DNA of 64,000 nt. Origin: Plantago major. Taxonomy: Eukaryota; Streptophyta; Magnoliopsida; Lamiales; Plantaginaceae. Positions 12,777 through 22,957 of the stretch are shown here, one piece after another (within the stretch, counting starts at the first letter, position 1; each line of letters begins with the position of its first letter). The stretch covers positions 43,632,677 to 43,696,676 of the forward strand of contig CM048839.1 in the NCBI GenBank assembly GCA_026545765.1, in the 5' to 3' direction. The notes under the pieces are model-generated. The model ran no database searches, was not told the origin of the DNA, and saw only the letters and a program-made list of their open reading frames with translations. A program made the position numbers and the translations under genes.

Positions 12777-13282
12777 ATATTCGAACTTCAGTGGTTTCTT
12801 CCTCAATAATGGAGGGTAGACGCCTTGCACCTAAAATACTTGCAGATGAATCACGTTAAGCCAAATTAGATTTCAATGGCCAAATCTAAAAGGTCTGAAA
12901 AAACAGCAAATTAATTAAGGTAATGCATTCTATATATCGCTGCAGTGAGCGGATTACCTGGCTCAACGAGATAGTCCATAACCAAGTTGCTCCTGGACAA
13001 CATGGCTTAATTGCCATGGAGAAGCCGAATATGTCTTACCTGTTAGGTTTGTGATGAAAATTCATTCAACTTTTTTTGTGAGTGGTTACTGTTGGATTCC
13101 TTCAACCATAACCATATATTCAATTCGATTTTTGGTTCAGTTTGGTCGGGTCTATTAACTGGTAGTTAAAAGTAATAATAACTTTTTTTCCAAGTAAATA
13201 GCATTTACTATAATAAATATTTTAAATACTTACTTTTTCCTTTGTATGTTTATTAACAAAACGGGGACCTTACATATCTAGT
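12777..13282. other. Non-coding spacer before the LINE
   Basis: AT-rich sequence with no reading frame of note. It carries the second copy of the 14 bp word TTGCACCTAAAATA at 12825-12838. Nothing else recognised. Confidence 0.5.
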
Positions 13283-13301
13283 AAAAGGTCTAAGTTTTTA
13301 G
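13283..13301. repeat. 5' target-site duplication of the LINE
   Basis: AAAAGGTCTAAGTTTTTAG here matches AAAAGGTCTAAGTTTTAG at 18268-18285 with one T fewer in the second copy. The second copy directly follows, or overlaps, the poly(A) tail. Confidence 0.9.
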
Positions 13302-13337
13302 GCCAAGGTAATCAAAACAAAAAAAGGGCGAAAAAGA

Positions 13338-14796
13338 ATGGCGAAGAAGAAGAAGACGCCGCCGGCGACTCCGGTGGCAAAAGAGACCAGTGGGAAGGCC
13401 TCGCAAAAATCAGGAGCCCATGTGTTCTCATCCTTCTTCTCCGACTGCGATGGTGGAAGAAAATCTGAGTTCTTCTGGAACACATATAGTTGAACGGGAG
13501 CGAGATCCATTGGAGTCGACTAGCCGGATTCTTGACCATTCGATTCCGATCCAGACTGATTTAGTGGAATCGAAAGCTGGAAACATTGAATTGAACATGT
13601 CTGACACTACTTCTCAGCCGCAAGCCGCCACAATCCTGAACGGAAACAATGACCTAGCGAAGACGGCTTCCCCTGCTACCATGGATGAACAGCGAATTGA
13701 TGAGATTAATCGGGAGCAGCCGACCAATACGAACATGGATAAGCATAATCTTGATTCTCCATCGCCACGTTTATGGACTGATGTGATTAGCGGCAATAGA
13801 GACAAATCCCGTGGTTTAGCGATTGAATATACATCCCCTAAGCTTGTGGGTGATGATATTGAGGTAGTTATTGAAGAATCTGATGTTTTACCCGAGATAA
13901 AATTTTGGGAATCAAGTCTCATTATGTATGTTCTTGGAGGGGAATTAACAATGAACAGTGTTAAGAATTACATGATCAAATTCTGGAATTTTGTTGCGTT
14001 ACCCGAGATATTCTATAATGAGGAAGGTTACTTTATCCTCAAATTTCGTACGATCGCAGACAGGGATGCAGTTATGGGGAATGGACCCTACACCATCTTT
14101 AACATGACCATGTTTATACGGAAGTGGACTAGAAGTTTTTGTTTGAAAGATGATATGCTGCGTATTCTGCCAATCTGGGTTAAGCTTCCGAATCTTCCAT
14201 TACACCTATGGGGAGCGTCGAGTTTAGGTAAAATCGGAAGTGCGTTGGGAAAGCCACTTTTTACGGACGAATGTACTGCACATAAACTCCGTATATCCTA
14301 TGCACGTCTATTGGTGGAGGTCGATATTACTAAGAAGCTGAGAGATAGTATTAATATTAAGGATGAGAAGGGCAAGAGTTTTGCACAACCGGTTGTTTAT
14401 GAGTGGAAGCCGATGTTTTGTGATTTATGCCAAAAAATGGGTCATGTTTGCAAGAACAAGAGACGGGAGGTACAAGGTAGGAAGACGGGGCAACATTGGC
14501 TTGTAGTGGGCCTAAAAAATTTTATGCGACCAAATGCTACCACACCTGGGCAGCCTGCCTAACCGATCCAGGAGACGCGGCACATACCCCGAAACACTAC
14601 TGTGGCATCTACGAGCCGGGTAGATGAGGCTTGGCACACTGTGGAGCGGTCGCGTAGAAGTCCTAATCGAGGTAAGGAGCCCATGAACCAACCTCCTCTT
14701 GCGAACTCTAGTTTAAATGAATTGCCTTGTCACAATGGTTTTGATTCACTACGGATTGAGAATGGGGCTGTGGTGATTCATGACGGTGATCCATGA
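13338..14796 (+). pseudogene. LINE ORF1, RNA-binding protein, disrupted
   Basis: ORF1 proteins of plant L1 elements coat the element RNA. The body (open from 13390 to 14562) carries a DUF4283-like domain, from EIKFWESSLIMYVLGG through VWVKLPNLPLHLW-like residues (here IWVKLPNLPLHLWG), then a Cys/His knuckle CDLCQKMGHVCKNK near the end. The likely original start is the ATG at 13338 (MAKKKKTPPATPVAKETSGK), which lies in a different frame from the body and runs to a stop near 13493, so at least one frame change separates start and body. A TAA at 14560-14562 is followed in the same frame by open sequence to 14796 (MASTSRVDEAWHTVERSRR...), the typical ORF1 tail. The TGA at 14794-14796 overlaps the ORF2 ATG. 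Confidence 0.85.
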
Positions 14797-17700
14797 TAGT
14801 CTCTTGGAATGTAAGGGGGTGTAACAGGTTAGCTAAGGTAAAGGAGATTGCCTCCCGTCTCCGTGATTTGCATGCATATGTAGCTATACTTGTGGAAACT
14901 AGAGTCAAAAAAGAGAAAAGCCAAAAAATACATGATCGTTTAGGTAGGAATTGGAGTTATTTTGATAATTATGATTTTCATGATAATGGCCGTATATGGG
15001 TTCTATGGGACTCAACTAAAGTGAATATCCAGGTTGTAGTTGGGAATGCGCAATTTCTTCACTGCAAGCTTTTTGATTTGGATGGTACTTTTGTCACCTG
15101 GTTTACTGCTGTTTATGCTTTCAATCTCTTAGAGGACAGGAAGCGGTTATGGCATACATTGACAGGGTTGCGCCCAATGAATTCGGAGCGGTGGATGCTC
15201 ATGGGTGATTTCAATAATGTATTATCCTCGGTGGATCGGATTGGCGGAAATATGGTACATCCAAGTGAGTATGCTGATTTGATTAATATGATGGAACATG
15301 TTGAGCTCTTTGAGGTTGATACTATAGGTGACCACTTTACATGGCACAATAAACACTCTGCGTATCCTATATATTCTAGAATTGATCGGGTATTGGGGAA
15401 CATGGCATGGTTACAAGCTTATAGTCATCTACATGTGGATATTCTTGATGCTAGTATCTCCGACCATTCCTTGCTTCGCTTGAATCTCTTTGAGAGACCG
15501 CATACTCATGCCCGTATGTTTAAATTTATCAACAAGGTGGCTGACCTCCCGAATTTTATGGACACGGTTCGAACTAGTTGGAATGAACCGATATCAGGGC
15601 GGGGTATGTTTGTTGTTTGGTCCAAACTTCGCCGTCTTCAACTTGCCTTACGATTGTTGCAAAAGTCGTTCTATGGGCTGCGGCATACACTGGATGCGGC
15701 ACGTATAAGACTCCAACAGGCCCAAGCAGACCTCACTTCGGATAGGATGAATCCGATACTTATTGATCAGGTAAAGACATGTACGTTGGAGGTGCTTCAT
15801 TGGAACGATGTGGAAGAGAATATTTTACAACAACGTGCTAAAGTTGATTGGATTCGCTTGGGAGATGGAAATAACTCCTTCTTTCATGCTACTCTTAAAG
15901 CTAAAAACCGGAATATCGGTATGACATGCTTACAGAGAGCGGATGGCACTACTATTGCGAGTCCGGAGGGGTTAGAACAGGAGGTTTTAGAGTTTTACAC
16001 CAAGCTCGTGGGCACTAGTTCAGAGCGGATGGAGGCTATCGATCTTAATATTATGAGAGAGGGCCCGCAACTCTCCCGTACTATGGCTACCTGATTGTTA
16101 CGACCTGTGACAAGGAAAGAAGTTTATGAGGCATTGCAAGGTATAGGGGATCTCAAAGCCCCCGGTTATGATGGGTATAATGCTCGGTTCTTTAAAGCGA
16201 CTTGGAATATTATTGGGGTGGATGTCTTTCTTTTAGTAGTTCTTTGAACAAGAGCGTTTATATAGTGCTGTTAACTGTAGTGTGGTGACTTTAATCCCTA
16301 AAGTCGCTGACGCAAAGTTAGTCAAGGAGTTTCGGCCGATCTCTGGTTGTTCTACATTATATAAAATTATCTCCAAAATTCTAACCGCTCGACTGAGTAA
16401 TGTACTCCCGGGACTTGTACACGAAAGTCAGGCGGATTTTATACCCGGCCAGCAGATCCATAGTCATATCCTCCTGGCCTATGAACTCTTGCGTGGTTAC
16501 AATAAAAAGAATGGCACACCGAGATGTATGCTTCAGATGGATCTTTAGAAAGCATATGACACGGTAGAATGGTGTGCTTTGGAGGGTATCTTGGAGGAAC
16601 TGGGTTTCCCTTCCCAATTTATCCGCTGGATCATGCTCTATGTTACTACTGTTTCGTATCGATACATGATTAATGGCAAGGCATCGAAGTGCTTACGTGC
16701 CAAGAGAGGACTTCGGCAAGGAGACCCCATGTCACCTTTGCTCTTTGTGTTGGTGATGGAATACTTATACAGAACTCTGCAGAGCTTGCGTCACATTCCT
16801 GATTTTAACTTTCATGCTAAGTGTGAGAATTTGAATATCATTAATCTTAGCTTTGCCGACGATTTACTATTATTCTCCAGGGGAGATACGGTTTCAGTGA
16901 GGCTGCTTATGGGAATGTTTGACAAGTTCTCGCATGCTACTGGCCTTAGGGTAAACCCCACCAAGTGTTTTGCGTATTATGGAGCTGTCGAGGAGGGGGT
17001 TAAAGAACAAATTCATGCACTTACGGGTTTCAGAGAGGGAGCTTTCCTCTTCCGGTATCTAGGCGTTCCACTCATGAGTAAGAAAATTACGGTGGCCTAG
17101 TGTCAGCCTCTGATCGAGAAGATAGTCGCTCGCATCCGGCATTGGAGTGCAAGACTTCTTAGTTACGCGGGCAGAGTTCAATTGGTGCAAAGTGTGCTAT
17201 TTGCGGTTGCCAATTACTGGCTACAGTGCTTCCCACTGCCAAAGGAAGTCATTCATAGAGTCGAAGCTATTTGTAGGTCTTTCCTATGGTCTAATAGCGA
17301 GACTATCACGCGGAAATCACCGATTGCCTGGGATAACGTATGTCTACCAAAATCCAAAGGGGGTCTACAGATTATTTCCCTACAGGTTTGGAGCCGTGCT
17401 TGCTTGATTAAATTGTTGTGGAACCTTTGTGGCAAACAAGATAACCTGTGGGTGAAATGGATTCACGCCTATTATATTCCCCAGGATAACATCTTATTGG
17501 TAGATATACCTCGGTCGTGCTCATGGATTCTCAAAGGCATACTTATGATACGCCCTCTGATTCACAATAATCCTCGTTGGGAGGCATTATTACGCATGCC
17601 CAAATTCAAGATTGGAAGTATGTATATGGAGCTGCAAGGGGCGGGTGTAGGGGTGCCGTGGAGGGGTTTGTTCTTCTGCAATCCCGCGCGACCCCGTGCA

Positions 17701-18151
17701 CTGTTTATCCTCTGGATGGCGTGCCACTCTCGGCTTGCTACCCGGGAAGCGATTACATCGTTTTGGCATGATCGATTCAGCAACGTGTTATTTTTGTGAT
17801 CAAGTCGAGTCCCAAGACCACCTACTCTTTGCTTGCCGCATTACCTGTGATATTTGGAGGAAGGTGCTCTCGTGGCTAAGGGTCTCTCATACACCCAGAG
17901 AGTGGCCTACGGAATTGTTGGTGATGCTTAGGAGAACGAGAGGCAGGGGCTGGAGAGCCATGCTGCTGAAACTGGCTTTCACCGAAACTGTTTATGAAAC
18001 TTGGAAGATTCGCAATGAGTGTTGCTTTGATACATCTAGCACCCCTCCGAGTGGTGATAGAATTGCCCAGAAGATTATTGATATTGTCATCTATAGAGCT
18101 TGGACTATCCCGGATTTGAAAACTCATGTAGGGACTTTGATGTTAGCATAG
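14793..18151 (+). pseudogene. LINE ORF2, endonuclease-reverse transcriptase, disrupted
   Basis: ORF2 nicks the target and copies the RNA. The EEP endonuclease runs from MIVSWNVRGCNRLAK, with LVETRVK, MGDFNNVL and ISDHSLL as catalytic landmarks. The reverse transcriptase follows, with LIPKV, RPISGCSTLYKIISK, GLRQGDPMSPLLFVLVME and the catalytic FADDLLLF near 16855. The C terminus has a zf-RVT motif, CYFCDQVESQDHLLFAC, near 17790. Disruptions are a TGA at 16092-16094, a frame change between there and 16282, a TAG at 16546-16548 just before KAYDTVEW, a TAG at 17098-17100, and another frame change near 17750. The ORF2 start overlaps the ORF1 stop as ATGA, which suggests coupled translation in the parent. 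Confidence 0.9.
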
Positions 18152-18267
18152 ATTTATATTTGCTTTATGCCTTGTTTTACTTTGTCATGACGTTTAGGTT
18201 GGATCTCTGATCACCTTCTGCTCTGTATTTGTTTTTTGGTTAATGAAAGTATTCGCATTCCAAAAAA

Positions 18268-18285
18268 AAAAGGTCTAAGTTTTAG
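18268..18285. repeat. 3' target-site duplication of the LINE
   Basis: Second copy of the 17-18 bp duplication. The first As cannot be told apart from the end of the poly(A) tail. Confidence 0.9.
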
Positions 18286-18479
18286 TAAGTGTATAAATCC
18301 CTTTTCGTTTTTACAAATTTATTGTGATCAAGTAATTAATAAGTAAGTATTCTTAACAGATAAATGAACACATTTTGATTTATTAAACAAACAGTCGATT
18401 TAAAATCGACAAATCGGCGGTTCAAAACTGACGGTTTGAAACGTACGATTATACTCAAACTTAGAAGGTATAAACAATA

Positions 18480-18722
18480 CTCCCTAGCCCCTCCGACCCG
18501 AATTCAATTTCCCACATTCCATTTTGAGACGTCTCAATTTCAACCTTTCATCCCTTAAATGAAAAATCGATCTTCTACTTTATTAACTCTTTCTCATACT
18601 TTATTCACCCATGTATTTTACCCTTCTTACGTTATTCAATCTATTTCTTACTTAATATATTATTCTCATAAAACTTGTATCCAAAATTGCGGGGTGATGA
18701 ATCTAATATGGACCGGAGGGAG
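18480..18722. mobile_element. Stowaway-type MITE
   Basis: A 243 bp AT-rich element with Stowaway ends: CTCCCTAGCCCCTCCGACCC on the left and GGACCGGAGGGAG on the right, flanked by TA dinucleotides. Its interior (CCCTTAAATGAAAAAT, then CATACTTTATTC) closely resembles the element at 21551-21768, so both belong to one family. It has no coding capacity and would depend on a Tc1/mariner transposase in trans. Confidence 0.8.
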
Positions 18723-19408
18723 TATATAATAACATCTGTGGAGTTTGAGCCTATAACCGGGAGTAAACTGCTCATACTTTTTAACGAGTTGAGGAGCCAC
18801 CCTTACACATAAATCTAATTCAAAATTTTGTTATAAATTAATGTTGGGTCGTTGATCGAGGAAACCTAATCGGAAGGAAAACAACACAGAGACGTGAGCG
18901 ATTATATATTCTATCACTTTATAAGTGCTCTGTGCACGTAGCCTCAATTGATAATGATAATAAATTTGGATTAGTAGACATGCAGTAGTATTTCGGAAAG
19001 GATTAGCAGCCTGGTTAGTTGACGTTATTAACCAATAACTATCATTGACTCATAATTAAATCAAATTAATGATTGCACAGCACATTGGTTGTAGTATTAC
19101 TCATCAACATATATTACTGTTAATTTAAGTAAATCTGCGGAGCTCTGACTTTTGTACAGCTCAAACCTCAATCATAGATAACATATTTTAGTTACAATCA
19201 ATAAATTTTATACCGATCTTGATCGATCGATGTTACAGTACAATTAGCCCCTCAAAAGTGTCACATTTTTACATGTAATTAAGATCCCTAGTCCCTAGAT
19301 CAGGCAATATGATAAGCTCAATTATACATTAGATGTCTCAAGAATATGCATATTTATATATAAACTGACAGTGCAAAGAGTAGTAGTAGAAAATACTACC
19401 ACTTTGTA
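18723..19408. other. Non-coding AT-rich spacer
   Basis: No reading frame, RNA gene or repeat boundary that I can support. It may include the 3' flank of the small minus-strand ORF that ends at 19409. Confidence 0.4.
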
Positions 19409-19720
19409 TTAGTGTAAAGAGAATGAATGGCTTAGATGATCTCTCGTACTAACAGTCATGACCATTAGATGATTACTTGAGATCAAGGGCTGAGGATCCA
19501 ACGCTTGATTCTTGGTTGTTGCTCTGGGAATTGATGGGGGCGCCGGATTAGAGCAATTAGGTGCCGCATTAGCCAATTGTGGATTCGTCTTCTTCACATA
19601 ATCAATTACAACGACTTCTTCATCCTCATTCCTGACATTGCCCCTCCCTTGAGTCGATTCATCTCCACTGGAATCAAAATTTGGAAATCTTCGCTTCATG
19701 AAAGAGAATAATCTTCCCAC
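19409..19720 (-). CDS. Hypothetical small protein, 103 residues
   Basis: The frame starts MGRLFSFMKRRFPNFDSSGDESTQG and ends SFSLH. It is open for 312 bp in an AT-rich region, which is longer than chance usually gives there. The N terminus is basic, followed by an acidic stretch (NEDEEVVVIDYVKK) and a Pro/Ala/Asn-rich segment (PNCSNPAPPSIP). No signal peptide, membrane segment or known domain is evident. I do not recognise the family. A Stowaway MITE starts about 130 bp upstream, close enough to sit in its promoter if the gene is real. It could equally be a chance ORF or an exon of a longer lost gene. Confidence 0.3.
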   Translation of the reverse strand: MGRLFSFMKRRFPNFDSSGDESTQGRGNVRNEDEEVVVIDYVKKTNPQLANAAPNCSNPAPPSIPRATTKNQALDPQPLISSNHLMVMTVSTRDHLSHSFSLH

Positions 19721-19848
19721 GTGGCTTCCTCTGGCGATGAATTACTCAGTGAAAGAGTACTAAATCCATCGCCTCTAAGTCAAACTCCACAATAACTGAT
19801 GAAGCGAAGAAAATAGTTGCATTTCGATCCATATTATCATGTTTAGTA

Positions 19849-20420
19849 CTCCCTCCACCCCGCAATAATTTATACATTTTTCACTTTTAATGTACCATAC
19901 AACTTCATACATTACTTAAAAAATGAGCTACCCTACACCCAACAAATAATAATCAATCTCAATTTTACACCAAATTAATTACATATTTTGTCATTAAAAT
20001 TACAATTTTCCCACCCTTTTCATATCTTATGATTACTTCTTTTGCAGGGCCGGGTCTGGCCCTATGCGGCATGTTCAACCGCGTAGGGCCCCCGATTTTT
20101 GGGGGCCTCATGTCAGGCCCAGCCCATGTATAGTATACAGTAAAAAAAATTAAACCGTTCTATGAAGTATAGAAAAAATATGAAATTTCCTTATTTGTAA
20201 TGCTTTTTCGAAAGATAATCCGAATATTTTGTTTGAAATTTTTTCTTGTCATATAAATTTATTTTATTATATATGAAATTTGTCCTTTTCATTTTCGTTG
20301 TATTATTGTTACGGGCCCATTTTTGAAAATTCGCATGGGGCCTAATATTTGACGGCACGGCCCTGTTCTTTTGTCAACTAAAACTATATGTTAACCCTAA
20401 TCTATGAAGTTTAAAGGGAG
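19849..20420. mobile_element. Stowaway-like MITE, split by a hAT-type MITE
   Basis: Left end CTCCCTCCACCCCGC preceded by TA and right end AAAGGGAG followed by TA. The terminal repeat is short and decayed on the right, so the right boundary is less sure than for the other copies. The interior is interrupted by a 321 bp hAT-type element (20045-20365). Confidence 0.5.
20045..20365. mobile_element. Non-autonomous hAT-type element (MITE)
   Basis: The element starts CAGGGCCGGGTC and ends GACGGCACGGCCCTG, a hAT-like terminal inverted repeat with CAGGGCCG at both ends. It is flanked by a perfect 8 bp duplication, TTCTTTTG (20037-20044 and 20366-20373), the length hAT transposases make. At 321 bp it has no coding capacity. 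Confidence 0.88.
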
Positions 20421-20503
20421 TAAAAAGGTATGCCAATCCATTTGGGGAAAAATGTATACATGCATTGTTAGGCCTAGTTAGATGATGAAACACTTTATCT
20501 TAA

Positions 20504-20751
20504 GAGTAAGTCTCCTGAGAGACGGTTTTTAGATAATTTATCTAGATACGGGCATATATTGTCAAGAAAAGCATCGATGTTATTAATCAAAATATATACG
20601 TTCTCAACATTGGTGTTTTTTCATATTACAACAAAACTTATTATTTCGTTAATAACATAGACGTTTTGATTAATTATATGGATGATTTTATTGATAACAT
20701 AGATCGTCTTTAAATAAATTATCTAGAGACCGTCTCTTATGAGACTTTGTA
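20504..20751. mobile_element. Mutator-type MITE, copy 1
   Basis: A 248 bp element with inverted terminal repeats of about 40 bp containing AAGTCTC...GAGACGG...TAGATAATTTAT, flanked by a perfect 9 bp duplication, TTATCTTAA (20495-20503 and 20752-20760). A 9 bp duplication points to Mutator-type transposition. A second, rearranged copy in the opposite orientation lies at about 21351-21798. Confidence 0.82.
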
Positions 20752-20760
20752 TTATCTTAA

Positions 20761-21350
20761 AAGTTGAGAAACTCATAGATTAATTAGTTTTAGGTTATTA
20801 TTTTTCCAAATACATATACTATTACTTTAGCTAGCTTATGTGATAAATTTATTTACAAAATAAATCTGTGATCTTGTATGTATATTCAGCAAATTAACTT
20901 GATCGGCTGACTTTGAGTATTAATTTCATTAACAATGTTTTTGAGTATGTATTCTGGTAGGAAACCTTTAAGCTCATCAACTTGTACTTAATTTACTACA
21001 AAAAGAACATTATCATTAAGTAGTATTGTATGTATAAAATGCAGAACATGATCTTGCACCAGTTAAGCAGTTTATATAATTTGTTGTAAGTGGAATTAAG
21101 TACTGCAAACCACTAACAGTTATTGTTTAAACGCATGTACCACTCAGACTTGCTAATAAGTTGGTGATTCCGGTTTTAATTAGGCCTTATTACTTGGGTT
21201 GGGTAAGCTAGCTAGTGCTACTCTAGAGAGATCAGTTAATTAATTATATTTAAATTGGCTACAATATTGAGGAATGTTCGTGAGGAAAAGCGAGAGACCT
21301 TCTTAAGTAGTAAAATGTTTTAAATAATAATGTTTTATGAGTATACAAAT
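20761..21350. other. Non-coding AT-rich spacer between two MITEs
   Basis: No coding or RNA signal found. Sequence is AT-rich with scattered ATTAAT words only. Confidence 0.4.
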
Positions 21351-21798
21351 TAAGTCTCATGAAGAGATGCAGTATATAAATAACATATTTAGAAATGAAC
21401 ATATGTTATTAATAAAATGTTCATGTTATTAATTAAAATTAAAATGTCTGTGTTGTTAATGAAATGAACCTTTTGTAATATGAAAAAAACACTAATGTTG
21501 AAAACATATACATTTAATTATATCATCGATGATTTAGGTACGTCTTTATACTCTCTTCGTACTGAATTCAACTTTCCGCATCCATTTTGGGATGTCCCAA
21601 TTTCAACTTCTCACCACTTAAATGAAAAATATATCTCATACTTTATTCAATATTCTACTACGTTATTCAATTTATTTCCTACTTTATACCATATCTCATA
21701 CTTTATTCAATCTTATCTTTAAAACATGCGTTCAAGGCCATGAGAAGTTGAATTTGGAACGGAGAAAGTATAAATTATCTAGAGTTACTCACAGAGTA
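21351..21798. mobile_element. Mutator-type MITE, copy 2, inverted and split by a Stowaway
   Basis: Compared with the reverse complement of copy 1 (20504-20751), this stretch shares AAGTCTCAT, TGTAATATGAAAAAA, CACTAATGTTGA and the final TAAATTATCTA, in the same order. A Stowaway element (21551-21768) separates the last block from the rest, which accounts for the extra length. Ends are approximate and I did not find a clean duplication. Confidence 0.65.
21551..21768. mobile_element. Stowaway-type MITE nested in the Mutator-type MITE
   Basis: A 218 bp element with CTCTCTTCGTACTGAATTCA on the left and the matching inverted end TGAATTTGGAACGGAGAAAG on the right, flanked by TA. Its interior matches the Stowaway at 18480-18722. 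The terminal GGGAG is mutated to GAAAG, so it is an old or variant copy. Confidence 0.75.
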
Positions 21799-22380
21799 AA
21801 TTTTAATGTACATTTTTTATTTGTATGAATAATGTTTATGTTATTACTAAAATCTTTAATATTTCTAATTACTAAATGTAACGTTTGTCAATTTTTCTTC
21901 TTCTTTTCAAGTAAGGAACGGTCCTGACCCTGAGACTCTCTAGTTCACAAGTTTAATTTAATTTATAGGTAAAACATCGATCACCAAGAAATCCATTAAC
22001 TTCAATCTAAGTTGATCATGATATCGCAATATATAATAATAAATAGATATAAATAATTGAGTGGTTGGAGAATGTTATATAATACTTGAATTCCAATGCA
22101 GGATTATCCATACATATAGTATATGATTATGGTGGCGGAGATCACTTCCTGACTATATAATTAAAATAATTTGTCTGCTTTCAAGAAAACTTTCAACTAT
22201 AGAGAGTTTATAATTAGTTTAGTGAAGTAGTATTAGTTTAATTGTTTGTCATGTAGATGAAAAAAGATGACCACAATTAACAATTTAGTTCAGGAGCAAA
22301 GTGGGGGTGGCCACCGCCCCTTAAACCTGAATTTACATTCAACTAATTCTGGTGGATTTACTTTTGGATGATATACTATA
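21799..22380. other. Non-coding AT-rich spacer
   Basis: No credible reading frame or element boundary seen. Confidence 0.4.
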
Positions 22381-22957
22381 CTAAGTGTGTGTTTTTCAAA
22401 TGATTTTATTTGTGCTTTTTTGTCTGCTTCTACTAAAAGTTGATTAAAGTTGATTTTAAATAAAAGTTAGTAGTGTTTGATATATCATATAAAAAGCAGT
22501 TTAAAATTGTAAAAGCAGAAGTTTTAGTGTTTGCAAAAATTAATTTAATTAGTTGTTTTTAATTGAAAAAAAAGCTACTACTTGTTTAAAGCAGTTAGAA
22601 GCAACTAAGTTTGTGTTTGCAAATGCTTTAAAAAAGTGATTTTGTGATTTTGAATTAGTCAAAGCAGTTTTTTAGTGTTTTATATTACAACTTCTGCTAC
22701 AACTTTTCTGGAAAAAAGGTAATCGCCGAAGAACCCAATACCGCTTCTAACGCTAAGCAAGTAGTAGCTTTTTTTTTCAATTAAAAACAACTAATTAAAT
22801 TAATTTTTGCAAACACTAAAACTTCTGCTTTTACAATTTTAAGCTGCTTTTTATATGATATATCAAACACTACTAACTTTTATTTAAAATCAACTTTAAT
22901 CAATTTTTAGTAGAAGCAGATAAAAAAGTATAAGTAAAAGTATTTGCCAACACACTA
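22381..22957. mobile_element. Long-hairpin (foldback) MITE
   Basis: Two arms of about 155 bp, 22426-22580 and 22763-22918, are inverted copies with only two or three mismatches by eye. They enclose a loop of about 180 bp that itself reuses words from the arms. Outer ends share TAGTGTGTTTGGCAAATGC-like sequence (AAGTGTGTGTTTTTCAAATG on the left, inverted TTTGCCAACACACT on the right). The superfamily is uncertain because I could not settle the target duplication. A transcript would form a near-perfect duplex of the kind that can be cut into small RNAs. Confidence 0.7.

Larger units (their letters stand above)
13302..18271 (+). mobile_element. L1-type LINE, near full length with target duplications
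   Basis: The element is about 4.97 kb. It begins with a short leader of about 36 bp, has ORF1 and ORF2, and ends in a run of 10 A. It is flanked by a 17-18 bp target duplication (AAAAGGTCTAAGTTTT plus AG at 13283-13301 and 18268-18285) that differs by one T. ORF1 has a DUF4283-like domain and a zinc knuckle. ORF2 has an apurinic-type endonuclease, a reverse transcriptase and a C-terminal zf-RVT zinc-binding domain. Both frames carry stops or frame changes, so this copy is inactive, but the ends show insertion by target-primed reverse transcription without 5' truncation. Confidence 0.95.
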
